64,000 bases of DNA from Calonectria ilicicola (lineage: Eukaryota > Ascomycota > Sordariomycetes > Hypocreales > Nectriaceae): positions 5,518,001 to 5,582,000 of the forward strand of contig CP085831.1 of the NCBI GenBank assembly GCA_020809705.1. The letters are read 5' to 3'. Shown here one piece after another: positions 24,405-36,797 of this stretch. Numbering within the stretch: the first letter of the stretch is position 1; every line of letters starts with the position of its first letter. Position numbers and translations under genes: made by a program. The notes beneath the pieces were generated by a model. It was not told where the DNA came from, did no database searches, and worked only from the letters and a program-made list of their open reading frames with translations.

Positions 24405-24616
24405 TATAAAGGGCTGATTTTAGATTTATTTAATTTGAAGGGTACTCTATATTAGTTTATTTAAAGCTAAGAAGGAAGGAGAAGAAGATAATTAGAAGAA
24501 TATATTCTTCTGATTATATATGCCTTGGTGTGCTCTTGCTATTAATATAGTTATGAAGCTTAATCTAGGTGGATATGGTATAGCTGTAATCCTCTGCCAG
24601 GCTTCAGCCTGTGATA
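24405..24616 (-). repeat. 5' LTR of the nested gypsy element
   Basis: 212 bp, pairs with 19249-19460. The outer half keeps CTGCCAGGCTTCAGCCTGTGA, while the inner half is AT-shifted. Confidence 0.88.
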
Positions 24617-27600
24617 ATAATTTTAAATATTATTTAAAAAAAATTAAAATAAGCTTAATTTAATAAATTATTTTTCTTTATATATTATTTTTACTTTACT
24701 TAGCTAAGATCTATTATATTTAATAATACTTAAAATTACTTAAAGTACTACTATAATAATACTTTAATAAGCCTATTAATAAGCATTTGCCCTATTTCTA
24801 GATAAGTTATTTTAAAAAGCTTTTTTTATACTCTTAATATAATTATATATTTATAATATTAATATATTATAATTAAATTATTATTTAATTGCCTTTTTTA
24901 ATAATAAGTTATATAGTTTAAAGATTATTATACTATAAGTTCTAGTCTACCTCTAGATTAAAGTGCATTTTATTAAAAAAATACTTTAGGCCAATTATTT
25001 CCTTTATAATATATTCTAAAGCAAGTATTTCTACCTTTATTATTAATATTATTATAGTAGCTTAGTAGGTGGCCTTCTATATAACTAGTCTACTAAATAG
25101 GCTTATTATATAGTTTTATAAAGATCTTTATATTTTAGGGTTATTAGTAAAAGAGGTATTACTAGCAATCACTATAGCCTACAATTTATTACTTTAACTA
25201 TATTAAATTATAAGGTTTTATATTATAAAAAGATATTAAATAGCTTAGTTAGTAGTGTTTTAGTGCTTTTAACTTAGGTTAGTAAGAAAATAGGATAATG
25301 ATAATATTGTAAATATAAGGTCTAGTCTAATCATTATTATTATATATAATAAAGAACCAACTTTTTCCTAATATATCTTTATTTCCTATATAATTACTTA
25401 ATCTTATCTTTTAGCTAGCTTTATTATTAAAATTAATATATTAGAGTGAGTATTTATAATATCTAATTTAAACTTTATAATTATTTTCTTAATATATAAA
25501 TTATAAAATAAATATATCTTATACTTTATATAATTTTAAATTATCTTTATATTTAAGAACTATTATATATTACTTTTATTTAAGATCTTATATATTTTCT
25601 TAATATCTTTTATTATTTCTAATACTATAAATATATTATTCCTATAATATAATATTAGAATATTATTTATAAAGAATATAATAAATATATTATAAGCTTT
25701 AATATAAAATAAATAAAGCTTTTTTAAACTAGCTTCCATTTTTAGCTTCTTAAGAGTTAAAGTAAACTTATTAAACTATAGCTAAGGTAAGTCCTTAAAA
25801 CTATATAAAGCTTAATCTAGCTCTATATACTTATTTAGTTACTTAAATCTATCTAATAATTTATATATAATTAATATATTATCTTTACTTTTTATTATAT
25901 TAATAAAAGTATTAATAATATTAAATTACTTAATTTCTAGATTAAATTAAGTAGCTAAAATAATAATTATATAAAATAATTATATTATAAGTATTATAAT
26001 ATATATACTCTTAATTATAAAGCTTTTTTATAAATTATTTTAAATATATAACCTCATTTTATATTATTTAAAATATTTATTTTAATTAAATTTATAAATA
26101 AAGACCCATTTAAACAATAATAGTTTAATTTATATCTTTATATACTCTATTTCTCTCCATATTCCCTTTTCAATCAAGATTCTAACCTCCTAATATATTA
26201 CTTAAATAAATAACTTATTTAATAAGTATTTTATCATCTCTCTCTAATTTTATAAAAGCTTAAGAAGATTATCTTAGTATAGCTTAGAGCAGTTTAATAT
26301 CATACTAATCCAAGTAGCTTCCTTTTACTTTACTACTTCTATAAGTATTATAAATATAATTTAAATACTTTTAAAATCTATATAATTTATTTTATAATAA
26401 TCAATTATAAAGAAATTTAATATTAAGTTTTTATTATAATTTTATTATATTAAAGTCCTTTAATTCTACCTTATATTACTTCTTTAAGCTTAATAATAAT
26501 ATATTTATATACTTATAAGCATTTGAATAATTAGTTGATCTTGCCTTTAACCTCTACCTCTTCTATATATAGATTCTAACTCCTATTCCTAGCTTTATAG
26601 TATGCTAGTATTAATAATAATTATAAGTTTTAATAATTTAAATAGTAGTATAGCTATTACTTTCTCTACTATCTTATTTACTAATTAATTTATTATTTAC
26701 TTTAATTATTTTAATTACTTATTTATTATCTTAGGTATATATACCTCTAAGCTTATAGATTATTTTATTAATAATTAATCTATTATATTTATCTTTATTT
26801 ATTATACCTAACCTATACTTTATTAAGCTTTTATTATACTTTTTAAATATATATTTTTTAATTCTAAAATTTATTCTAATATTTAAAGTTTTATAAGTAT
26901 TTAATTAAATATATATTTAATATCTTTTACTACACTTTAAATAATTATTTCTATACTTATAAGCGCCTCTACCCCTAAGTTTAAACTTATAGATATTGGT
27001 CCTTATAAAGATCCCTTATATATTATCTTATTATTAATTTCCTCTTTAATTTAGAGAGCCTAATCTTTAAGTTAAATGATTATATACTTAGCTAAGCTTG
27101 GCTTATCTGGTTTGTAATTGATATACTTATTAAATTATATATTTCGAGTTGTAATAATCTTTGTAAGTTAAGGTATCTATATATAATATATATTATAAGC
27201 TATATATCCTATTAAATACCCTATATAGCCTTTAAAATTAACTTTTATATCTCTTTTTTATTAACTTAATATCTTACCTTTAATTAAAGGATAGATATAA
27301 TAACTATATATATATATACTATTTTAATTAGGCCTTAAGTTAACTATAAGCTCTTTTATTAATAAAGAAGTATAATGCCTAAATTATATATCTAACTTCT
27401 TAAATAAGGATATTTAATTTCTTATTTTTGAAGGTAATATATTAAGTAAATATATAGTTATTCTAGTACTCTCTAGCTATAGCTTTATTAGAAGCTTTAC
27501 TTTATTAAGCATTATATTAGATTTATTTATTATTTCTTAATCTATATATTTAATAATACCATTTGGCTTGTAGGTCTCTAGTAGAGAGAGCTCTAAATCT

Positions 27601-29950
27601 ATACCTTATTCACATATCTATTTTTAATATTCAATTAGACCTTTAATTGTAATAGTAATAACCTCATTATTATATCTAATAATATATATTAAAAAACTAA
27701 ATTATCTTTTAATCTAGCTCTTAAACCAAAATAACTTATTAAATACAATAGTTCCTTACTTATTAATAATAGATTATATATAGAATATACTACTATATTT
27801 ATCTTTTATAATTAAAAGCTAGTTAGAGCTATTATATCCTCTAAGGTAATCTTATAAGTCCTAATAAATACACTAAAATAACCTTAGTAAACAGTAGTCT
27901 AACTACCTATATAATATAACCTATTTTATATATATTCAAGCATAAGTCTTACAGTCTATTCTTATAATTCCTTTAATTTGTATATTATAATCCTTTCTTA
28001 CTAGCTCTTTTAATACTATGGCTCTAAGATACCTTACTTATTTATATTATAGCTCCTTAGTATTCTCCCTTAGCTTTAGAAGGTCCTTTAAAGGTCTAAA
28101 CTAATAAATAAAGCTTTACTTTTTATTTTCTAATATAATAATAATTAATTAAATATTTATATTATTAATTAGAATTATATTATTAAATATTAATTAGTTT
28201 AATAGATAGATAGAAATTAACTTATATTAAAGAACTATTATATTATATATATATTTATACTTAATTAAAAAGACACTTTACTTTAAGCTTCTAAAATATA
28301 AAGAGTAATTAAAATTATAATACTAGACTCCAATTTCCTTTAAATAAGCTTTTAATATAATATTAGTATAAAATCCTTCTACTATAATAATATTATTAAA
28401 CTTTAACTTAATTATATAAGCACTAATTAAATCTTTAAATAGATTCTTTAATATATATTTGCTTTTTCCTATAATTAGAAACTAGCTTAAACTTACCTTT
28501 ATATAGCCTCCTTTTTCTAATATAAAGAATCCTTTTATAAGCTATTCCTTTAAATTAATTAAGTAAATAACACTATAATTATTAACCAATATACTTTAAT
28601 AAAGTAAATAAAAAGCTATTTCCAATATTATAAATATTAATATAGCTTTCTGCACTATATATAATAATATTAGATTAAGAACTATAATAATAATAATTAA
28701 TAGAATAATATTTTATTTATTATTTTTTATAATTATTATAGTAAATATCCAATCTTTTTATACTACCTCTTTATAAAGCTTATTCTATTTAAATTTCTAA
28801 AATTATATATATATATAAGTATAATCTTTATTTATTAGCTTCTTATTAAGCTTAAAATTAGAGTCTTCTATAAGTATATATTAAAGGTATATATACTTAG
28901 CTATTATAAATTTATAGAATTTTCTATTATATAGGCATTTAGGGCTCTTAAAAGGGGCCATTTGTTATATCTTTAAGAGATCTCCTAGTATAGTATAAAT
29001 ATTTATATATTTAGAATATAATTAGCTTAAGATAACTCTTAGAAAGATATTTTTATAGCTTTTAAGTAAATTAATTATTTATTTTTTAATTTCTTTTTTT
29101 ATAAATTAGTTTAATTAGTTTTATATTTAAGAAGAAGTAAATTAAGTATTAATTACTTAAAGGAAATTATAAATAATAAGTATTCCTTTAATCTTAAAGA
29201 TATTATAAATATTACTCTAAGCTTAAATTAAATTTTAAATTATATATTAAGCTTTAGATTCTTAATTTATATAATTAGTATTCTTTAGGTAGTTTATATA
29301 ATATAACCTTATCTTATTAATTATATTATTTTCTTTTAATATAAACTTCACTTTAAAAGCTTTAATAAGCTTATAAATAATATAATCTTTATATTATTTA
29401 ATAATTTTATTAATAATTTCTTAATAATAAGCTTCTTTAATAATCTTAATAATTTAAATATATAGAGCTAACTTCCCTTAAGCTTACTCTTTAAAGGTAA
29501 TAAGCTTAAAATTAGCTATTTTAAGCTCTATTCCTAGCCTTATAATAATATCTATATCTTATAATATATCTATTTATCTTTTTTCCTTTTATTTATCTTT
29601 TATCTTTTTTTTATTTTATTAAAAAATATTAAATTAAAAATAATATTTAAATTATTTATTATATTTTCTTTATTAAAATTAATATATTTTTAAAGCCTTA
29701 AACTTTATATATAATCTTTTAATATAAAAATCTATTTAATTTATTATTTTAATAAATAAAATTTAATAATAATTAAAAGTCTTTAAATATTTATAATATT
29801 AATATTAATAATTATTTTAAATATATAATAATAATAATTATTATATTTAATATTAAAAAATAATAAAAAAAGTATTATTTAATTTATTTAATTAAATATA
29901 AAATATAATAATAAAAATTACTAACTTATATAACCACTTAGGCTTATAAC

Positions 29951-30125
29951 TATCATACTTTAATTATTAGGTCATAACAAGAGATTGAAAGAGCCTTAAT
30001 TCCTATAAAATAAAGAGCAATCAACTATATGTTTTATAGCTAGGTCCAGCCCCAATTGGCTGTGGGGCTGCGACAACGCATTGAGGCCGTGAGGCCATCG
30101 AGGCCAGCCACAACTAGTCTCCACA
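29951..30125 (-). repeat. 5' LTR of the copia-type element
   Basis: 175 bp partner of 17936-18110. The inner half is mutated, mostly G-to-A, and the outer half retains the C-rich version ending in CTCCACA. It is followed by the target copy CTTTT. Confidence 0.9.
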
Positions 30126-30130
30126 CTTTT

Positions 30131-32366
30131 TTTCTCAATTATCCCACGACATGACACAATAACTGCATGCTCAAATTGCTGAGATTCTTGATTTCCATCG
30201 ATGACCTGATCCGCAATCGTGATAGCTTCTCTAAGCTCAGAGAGGTTCAATTGAGTATGGGCAATCCAGAGGAGTGCTTTGTGGGCGAGTTCTTTGCTCG
30301 GTTTATTGAGGGAATCTATTCGATTTTGAATTCGACAATAGAGGTCCTCTAGCCGATCTAGCCCCCCGGGCATTTCGTCCATGATAATATCAAGGCGTTG
30401 CCTGCTGGTCAATACAAGAGAGTTCAAATATTCCATCATAACACGAGCCCAGAGGAACATTCCCTCTGCTCTTATTGAGAGGTGCTGTTCGAGAGTAGCT
30501 ATGTCCACACTCTCAGGCAAAAGTCCATCCACTATAAATCCATTAAGCTCTGGTATGAGATAATGGTAGATATCTCTCAATAATGACACGTCTGTGATAG
30601 TGATTATACAGCTAGGCAATAATGATTTTCTCAAAGTTAAGACATCTGGTCTACTGAGTATAATGACCTTAACTCCGGATATTTTACACCAAGGTTGGAT
30701 ATGCTTCAGGAGTTTGATGTTTTTGGGGCACTCATCAATTCCATCAAATATGAGGTATGATTGATTGATGAAATCAAAACATAGTTGGATAATATCCAAA
30801 ATCTCATGCTCTGAGGCCCGAGTATCACTAGCGAGGTCAACTGTCGCTAGAGAGAATATATCATAGGCTTCCTGATATTGAATGTAGTGGTGAAAAAGCT
30901 GCGCCAGAATAGATCTATATGTATCAGTGTCAGAGTTGCCCTTCTCATAGTTTGGATTAAAAAAGTAATAGCAGACAACAGTATCGAGAAGGCTGGACCG
31001 TTGAGTTTGTTGAAGCTCCTCCACAATGGAACTCGCCAAGACGGTTTTTCCTGAACCTGGTTTTCCTACCATTTCATAAGGATCAGACACTTTGATTATA
31101 TGAATATAGAATTCTACTAACCATTGATCCAAAGTAGGGTTCTTGAGTGACAATTCGTTGGATCGTCGCTTTCGCTGGTTCCTTGTCGCCACTCGGAAAA
31201 TGTGGGGTTATCAAAAATCCATTCGGTTGTTCCATCCGCCCGTTCATTTCGTGCGTTGCAAAAGTTTTCTTTATAGTCTGATGGGTTTATCCAACGAATA
31301 AAAGAGGCTTTGAAGTGCTCTGGCTATGGATTAGACCTTTCTTCGTATGACTAACACAACAAACCTTTGATTTGCCCATCTTGCGTATCCGTAAAATGAG
31401 ATAGCATGTCGATTATTCGATTTTGAGATTCGATGGCTGCTTGATGTGTATGTCCTTGGATCAGCAAGGATTCTAAAAAATCTAACTGAGCTTTATTGGG
31501 CGCTTGCCCTCCATGCATCTCCTTCAATCTCTCGAGGATTGACTTTTGTAATTTTGAGCTAGCTTGATCTTCTTATATCTACCAGATCTTGCCTAATTCG
31601 TCTCTTATCTCCTCGGATGCAGCTAATTCCAGCTCCTCCTTTACAATTGCGTGATAAAATGAAATCTTTTCAAGAATATCACGGTATCTTATATCGAAAG
31701 GCTTCCAGGTGAGACTAAATACGTCGAAAGGAGCTCTGGCTCCTTGGACTAGTTAGCACAAAGCGAATTTGTTTTACTGATAAGAATGAGCTTACGCCTG
31801 CTTCTGCGCGAGAAAAATGCCGCAACATCTGAGAAAAACTCAAAAAGCAACTCGTATGTCTGCTTCAGTGAGTTTTGAAGTGCAGGTCGCCGACTTCTCT
31901 TTCTTAGAGGTAGTTGGGCATAAAGCTCTTGGTACCTGGGGAAGGTAGCGTCCATTTTTTCAATGGTATAGCAAAGTTTCTCAAAAAAAAAGTGAGATAG
32001 TTACTTGACAACTATCAATGCATGAGTCATAATACTGATAGAGTCATCGCAAAAGAACGTGAGACATACCTGAAGAACCAGCCTGGTGATTCCCAAGGTT
32101 ACATTGGCCCATTCAGGACGAGCGCCACAGACGATTTCGATGACCTTTAAATATGGATCAAGATTTTCGGCAAAACGCTTGATATTTGCCAGGCATTTTG
32201 AGAGGCGCCGATTTTGTTTGGTAAAAATCGTCCATGTCTTCATATCCGAGAGTAAATGCTTTGCGGAGTCACACTGACCGAATTGACGTCGTTCCTCATC
32301 CGTCAAATATGACAAAAACCTTTTGCTGGCCCGAATAAAGTCGTTGGATTCTGATTCTGTCTCCAT
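30131..32366 (-). pseudogene. N-terminal and NACHT part of a STAND/NLR-like gene, transposon-disrupted
   Basis: From ATG 32366 the gene gives a helical N-terminal domain typical of fungal STAND proteins (SKRFLSYLTDEERRQF, then WANVTLGITRLVLQ). An intron and a second helical part (EKMDATFPRYQELYAQL) follow. Near 31575 two in-frame stops, TAG (31581-31579) and TAA (31575-31573), stand where CAG and CAA would keep the frame, which is C-to-T damage. An intron with donor GTTAGT splits the P-loop; splicing restores LLWINGKPGSGKT. Walker B reads YLIFDGIDEC. The remaining frame runs to GIIEKK at the insertion site and then into LTR sequence, where it ends at 29996. Joining to the left half also needs a one-base change in a T7 run. 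The C-terminal half is at 15573-17930. Confidence 0.82.
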
Positions 32367-35300
32367 TCTATATCAATTGTATTTCAAGACATGAAAATTT
32401 GAAATCGCAAATGAATCGTTGGAGCTCAGAGTTGTATAGGGAGTTTGCTTGAAATGGTGAAACCTAAACGGAAGGGTACGACGCAAAGATTTATCAGTTT
32501 GATGGCTCTCAAGTCTAGTTCGCCAGAAGGCAACGAGGGTCACTGGACTGATATCCGACCCATCCGCTGCAATGTCACTCTACCCTCTTTCGCGCCAGCA
32601 AATCCTACCCACAACGTTGAGTTAGCCTACCTTCACATGGTGAATGGAGAAACATCGGATGTAATGATGTTACTTTTACTCAACATATACTTCATGGCTC
32701 TGAAGTATTGCCTTGTTCATTCCAGAGTTGATGCACTTTTAGAGAAAGTTTTACGATGAGGTTCATGATGAAATTAGCAGGATTTACTATTAGAAAAAAA
32801 GGTTTAATTCACCCAGCAGACCAAAACCGAGGGGTAGTTGCTGGGGCCATTGACCTCGTACGGTGGTGCAAAAGCTGTGTGCTCACGTAACCCTGATTGC
32901 TTGCCATTTCCAAAATACGACGTCGACGAATGATTTTCGAGGTGCAGATCTAGCTGGGGTTAACTTGGGGGCAGAGGTAGCATTCTTTGCATATCTCTCC
33001 CTCGTCCGAGGTAGCAAAGTTGGAGACGAAATAAACACAATCGGGGTGAAGAAAATGATTCACCAAATGATGTTTCAAAAAAAAAAAAAGCAATCTTAGT
33101 ACTTGAACTGAGATATACTTAAGAATAAATTGCTGTAAGATTTGAAAAAACAGAGCCGCAGATAATATTTGCACAGATCCAGCTCGTGTCTTTTGCTGAC
33201 GTTGGGGTAATTTTGCAGAATGAGGCTTTTTGTTGAGAAACGGGTCAAGCCGACCGGAAGGGAAAAGAAAATCAGCAATTAGGCAGTTTAGACCAAAGAT
33301 GAGCGCCAAAAAATACTACACACTTTGCATGGACAAATAGAAATGCCATGTGTAGAATGGCTCAGTGCGACGTGACTCAGACAATGACCCTAGTTAGTAG
33401 AACACGAGCCGGGGAATAGGCAAAATCAACCAGTGTAGTAATGTGGCGTAGGTTACACTTGGTTCCCTTTTTGGGATTACGGTCCCGTTGAGATGTAGCC
33501 AGTTGCTAAACAAGTTGTAGATCTGCTTAATTGATGTCGTACATGTCCGTGCCAAATCTGAAAGGTTGTATCAGGCTGGTCAGGGATATTTTCTAACGGA
33601 TATCTCTGCTTTTGATAGACATAATTCCGTAAACAGGCTTTGAGAATCTGCGGTTATGGCGCGATTGCTTAATTGATAACGCACATTTTCGCAACAGACT
33701 ACACAAGGCATTAATTATAGAAAGAAAGATTCGAGCCGTAATACTGTTGAGACAGGATAAGATACAAAAGGGGCAATGAGATCGTGGTGCTACTTGGGGG
33801 AATCTGTTGAAAAGTCATTTTCAAGAGAATGGGTAGTATGCGGGCTTGAACGAGGAACTTATTAATAAGGCCCTCAGCAACGAAACCCACAGGCGACCAT
33901 GAATAAATACATTCATAGCGGAAATATCACAGTTCTAAAGCCAGTAATATTGAAAATCTTTCTGTAGATATAATTTGCTATGCTAAGAACAACGGTCAGG
34001 CGACGTTCCATAGGCCTGCAGGCGAGCTTTGGTTTGAAAAGTATTATCGGTCACCCACGCCATGCTTGGTAATGATGCTGGCCCCAGCATGCTCAAGACT
34101 AAAGGCGGGGGTGATGGCGAGTGCAACGACTTGCTAGTGAATGGAAGAAATATTTCGCGGTTGTATATCATACATCGAGATTAAAAAAAAAAAAAAAAAA
34201 AAAAAGACTTCAAAGCTTTCCGTTGATAGAACAAGCAGAAGTCGTCGCGCGGAGATAGTTTGTGCACCATGCCATGCGTCAAATGGTGCTGGGTCTCGAC
34301 AATCACTTATCTCTCAAACTCGGAATGTTATCCAATGAAATCGGTTCAGAACATCCTAAGCAAGCCAAGCCTTTTGCTAAGACATCTATCCACTACACAG
34401 AGACACGGCATAAATCTGGCTGAAACAGAGCCAAAGCCTGTTGCCGTTCTCATTACTCGACCCAGTTCCTCCACCGTACCCAGGCCTCGCCTCATGCAAG
34501 TGTTGTTGAATTTGGTCCAGATCGGGCCAAGCGCTGTTTTGGGGGCATACAGGGATCTACCCACTTGTCCACCTAGTCGGTGTAACTTGCCAAGATTGGC
34601 CCTATAGCCTGTCGGTATAACATGCTCCAATTGAACTAGTGGGGACTGCCTCGGGCGCCTGCACTGCAATCCGGCCTAAATTTCCCGCCCGAGGCTGGCG
34701 ATTCTCGTTTATCAAGTGGCAATTTTGAGGCCTTTAAGTGTTTTGGAGAGGCTAAGAAAATTTTTGAGGGCATGCCCAAGGATAATTGCAGTCATCTTTT
34801 CTCCGAATATCGAACTCTGAATTGCGGTTCCTGCCAAACGCGTTGCCAATTCCAACCTTATCTTTGGTCGTGGGGCTCTTCGGCCCGGTCCAGCTATTGC
34901 GAACGGCCAACGGCATCAGCGGGGCTGGGCTATGGTGCGAGATCTCCATAATTTCGATCGTTTAGCTGGGATCAATGCTGTATTGGATGCAAGTTCACCT
35001 GCTGACATTCACCTCCCCTTCTCACAGCAATGGTGCTATGACAAAAACAGATTGCGCTTAAGCAACTTCTATCATGCTGGGGATAGTATTCCCAACACTA
35101 GCACTTGGTGTGATAGTTCAAGTTTTCAGACTGCATTAAGCAATGCATTCAAAGATTGAGGGCTACCTAACCGTTCTAGGGCCGATAAGCCTGAAAAAAA
35201 GAAAAAGAATTATGACCAAGCGATCTAGTTTTAACTTGTTAGTCAACATACTAGCAGGATCCAGGGGAAAATCTTATGTTCCCAATGTCTCCTTATCATC

Positions 35301-36797
35301 TTTGCCCAAAATTTAGAGACCTAATGGCTCTTGTGCAACGGTGATGAGTGGGTGGGTACAGAAACTCTGACCTCTATTTAGTGGCCCTGTACTGATGGCG
35401 TGCTTGCTAAGAGCATGTGCATGTGCATTGCTTTAGATCTGGATTTGTTCAATTGCAGTATGATATGAATGGGCGACGATGGGCCTCATAATTGGAATCT
35501 GTCCGCATGCTGGCGCCGCTTGCCACTTGAGCACTCACCCCCATTAGGGCTCTCCACCACTATCATTTAGAATCTTTAGCTGAGCTTGAACCTTTTTATT
35601 GCCCTCTGAACAAGAGATCTTGACGGATTATATGCATGCATTTGCACAATCTAGATCCCAGATGGTCAGGATGGAGATACATTAGCTCGTAGCGCTCACC
35701 ATGAACGCTGTTGACTGCCGGATTGAGACATGACCTACTTTTGGGTCTGGAATGTCGGTATATTGAAGGCGGATCGGGAACTGTGCTTAAATCAGCATGG
35801 TTTGGGATCGCCGTGAACCCTGTTGCTCTAGCTTCATCAAAATCTGGAGGATTCGCACGGTTACTGATAAGCCACCAACAATCACCGGTCATTCTGCAAA
35901 TATCCCCGTGGCAAACCACACTGCGGAGGTGGTGCTAGTTTCATTTTGGGCTCCACATGCGCCCACGGTGGCGTCCAAGTGTAAGGAAAGTGAGGGGGTT
36001 CCGACTCCTCCCATCTCGCTCAGCCAGCCCGAGAAGGGTGATTGGTCCCCCAACCTTCTACGTAGAATATGACCACATTGGATTCAAGATGTAGAAGAAG
36101 CCTGCGGGTTTATATGGAAATTAAGGGACAGGAACAAATGAATCAATTCGTATATTCTCGTCTTGGTTCGCTGTTCCGCATTATGATCCTTGCCAAGCTG
36201 CCGCATGAGCCCCGGAGTTTGTGGTCAAGGATATGGGTCCACTTGAGTGGTTCCATCTCCACTCCTCTGCTGCAGTGCGCTGAAGATGGAGGCGCGTTTA
36301 ACCCGAGGCCTTGCGGATGCGCGTGACGGACTCAGCTCCATTTTCTACCCTGTGGTGTTATCCCACGGACTCCTACAACTCCTACCATGTCATCAATTGC
36401 TTTAGTATGGGAAATATTTTCGTCCTTTATTGATCGGTGCTGTTATTGATTTGTTGTGAAGTGACCCAAGTCCATGTGAAATTAAAGGCTAACCAATTAA
36501 TGACCGTTGCGTTCATCAAACTGCATACACCACCCAGTTCATGTATGTCCAACCGCTATCTTTTGCCACATCCCTGCATGCAAGCCGGAGATCGGAATTC
36601 GACGATACCCCAAATCACGACACCCTCCGAACCAATACCGAGAGTAGATTGCGCGTAAGACATGTCTCGGCCAGACCCCTACCGGTATCGAGCTATATAT
36701 ACTGCTAACACCGCTCAGAGTCCGGTCAGCTCCCTTTCTTCCATTATTTTATCCATTTCGCACGTGGCCTGGGCGACCGACCCGTGACACGCCTACG
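32367..36797. other. Gene-poor region, 4.4 kb
   Basis: Composition is near normal, but the open frames on both strands (for example 32445-32759 plus, 34346-34669 minus, 35596-35919 minus) lack domains, signal peptides and consistent splice sites. The last 300 bases are the MATE promoter. I see no transposon ends; a decayed gene cannot be excluded. Confidence 0.45.
34183..34205 (+). repeat. Poly(A) run of 23 bases
   Basis: An uninterrupted A tract in otherwise mixed sequence. It could be a slippage-prone homopolymer or the tail of an old retroposed insertion; no target duplication was found around it. Confidence 0.7.

Larger units (their letters stand above)
19249..24616 (-). mobile_element. 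Ty3/gypsy-type LTR retrotransposon nested in the copia element, RIP-degraded
   Basis: Two 212-bp direct repeats (19249-19460 and 24405-24616) are flanked by target duplications ATAAT (19244-19248, 24617-24621). Coding relics run on the minus strand in the order gag (about 23.2-24.3 kb), protease, RT (about 21.8-22.45 kb), RNase H, integrase (about 19.85-20.7 kb), as in Ty3/gypsy. The RT segment reads KGFIQASSLTTSAPVLFIRK and later YLDNILIYSSSSKKDHLA. The integrase C-terminal part reads VRDKV and NYKSSRPYKKLD. A polypurine tract (CCCCCCCTTTCTTC on the plus strand, 19464-19477) abuts the 3' LTR. Many in-frame stops show that it is dead. Confidence 0.9.
17936..30125 (-). mobile_element. Ty1/copia-type LTR retrotransposon, 12.19 kb with nested element, RIP-degraded
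   Basis: Two direct repeats of 175 bp (17936-18110 and 29951-30125) end in TATCA...CCACA/TTATA, the expected RIP products of TG...CA ends, and are flanked by identical 5-bp target duplications CTTTT (17931-17935, 30126-30130). The interior reads on the minus strand. At about 27.5-27.65 kb a copia integrase core is readable (GIDLELSLLETYKPNG), near 25.6-25.7 kb the RT region (YINNILILYYRN, where YVDD is expected), and at 25.0-25.35 kb the RNase H region (motifs like VGSLLYI and SNTSFTNNPK). Stops are dense in all frames. Removing the nested gypsy element (19249-24616 plus one target copy) leaves about 6.8 kb, a normal copia size. It splits a NACHT-type gene. Confidence 0.88.

Noticed and set aside
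34183..34205. Poly(A) run as the tail of a retroposed gene
   Set aside because: No target duplication or coding relic found upstream of it.
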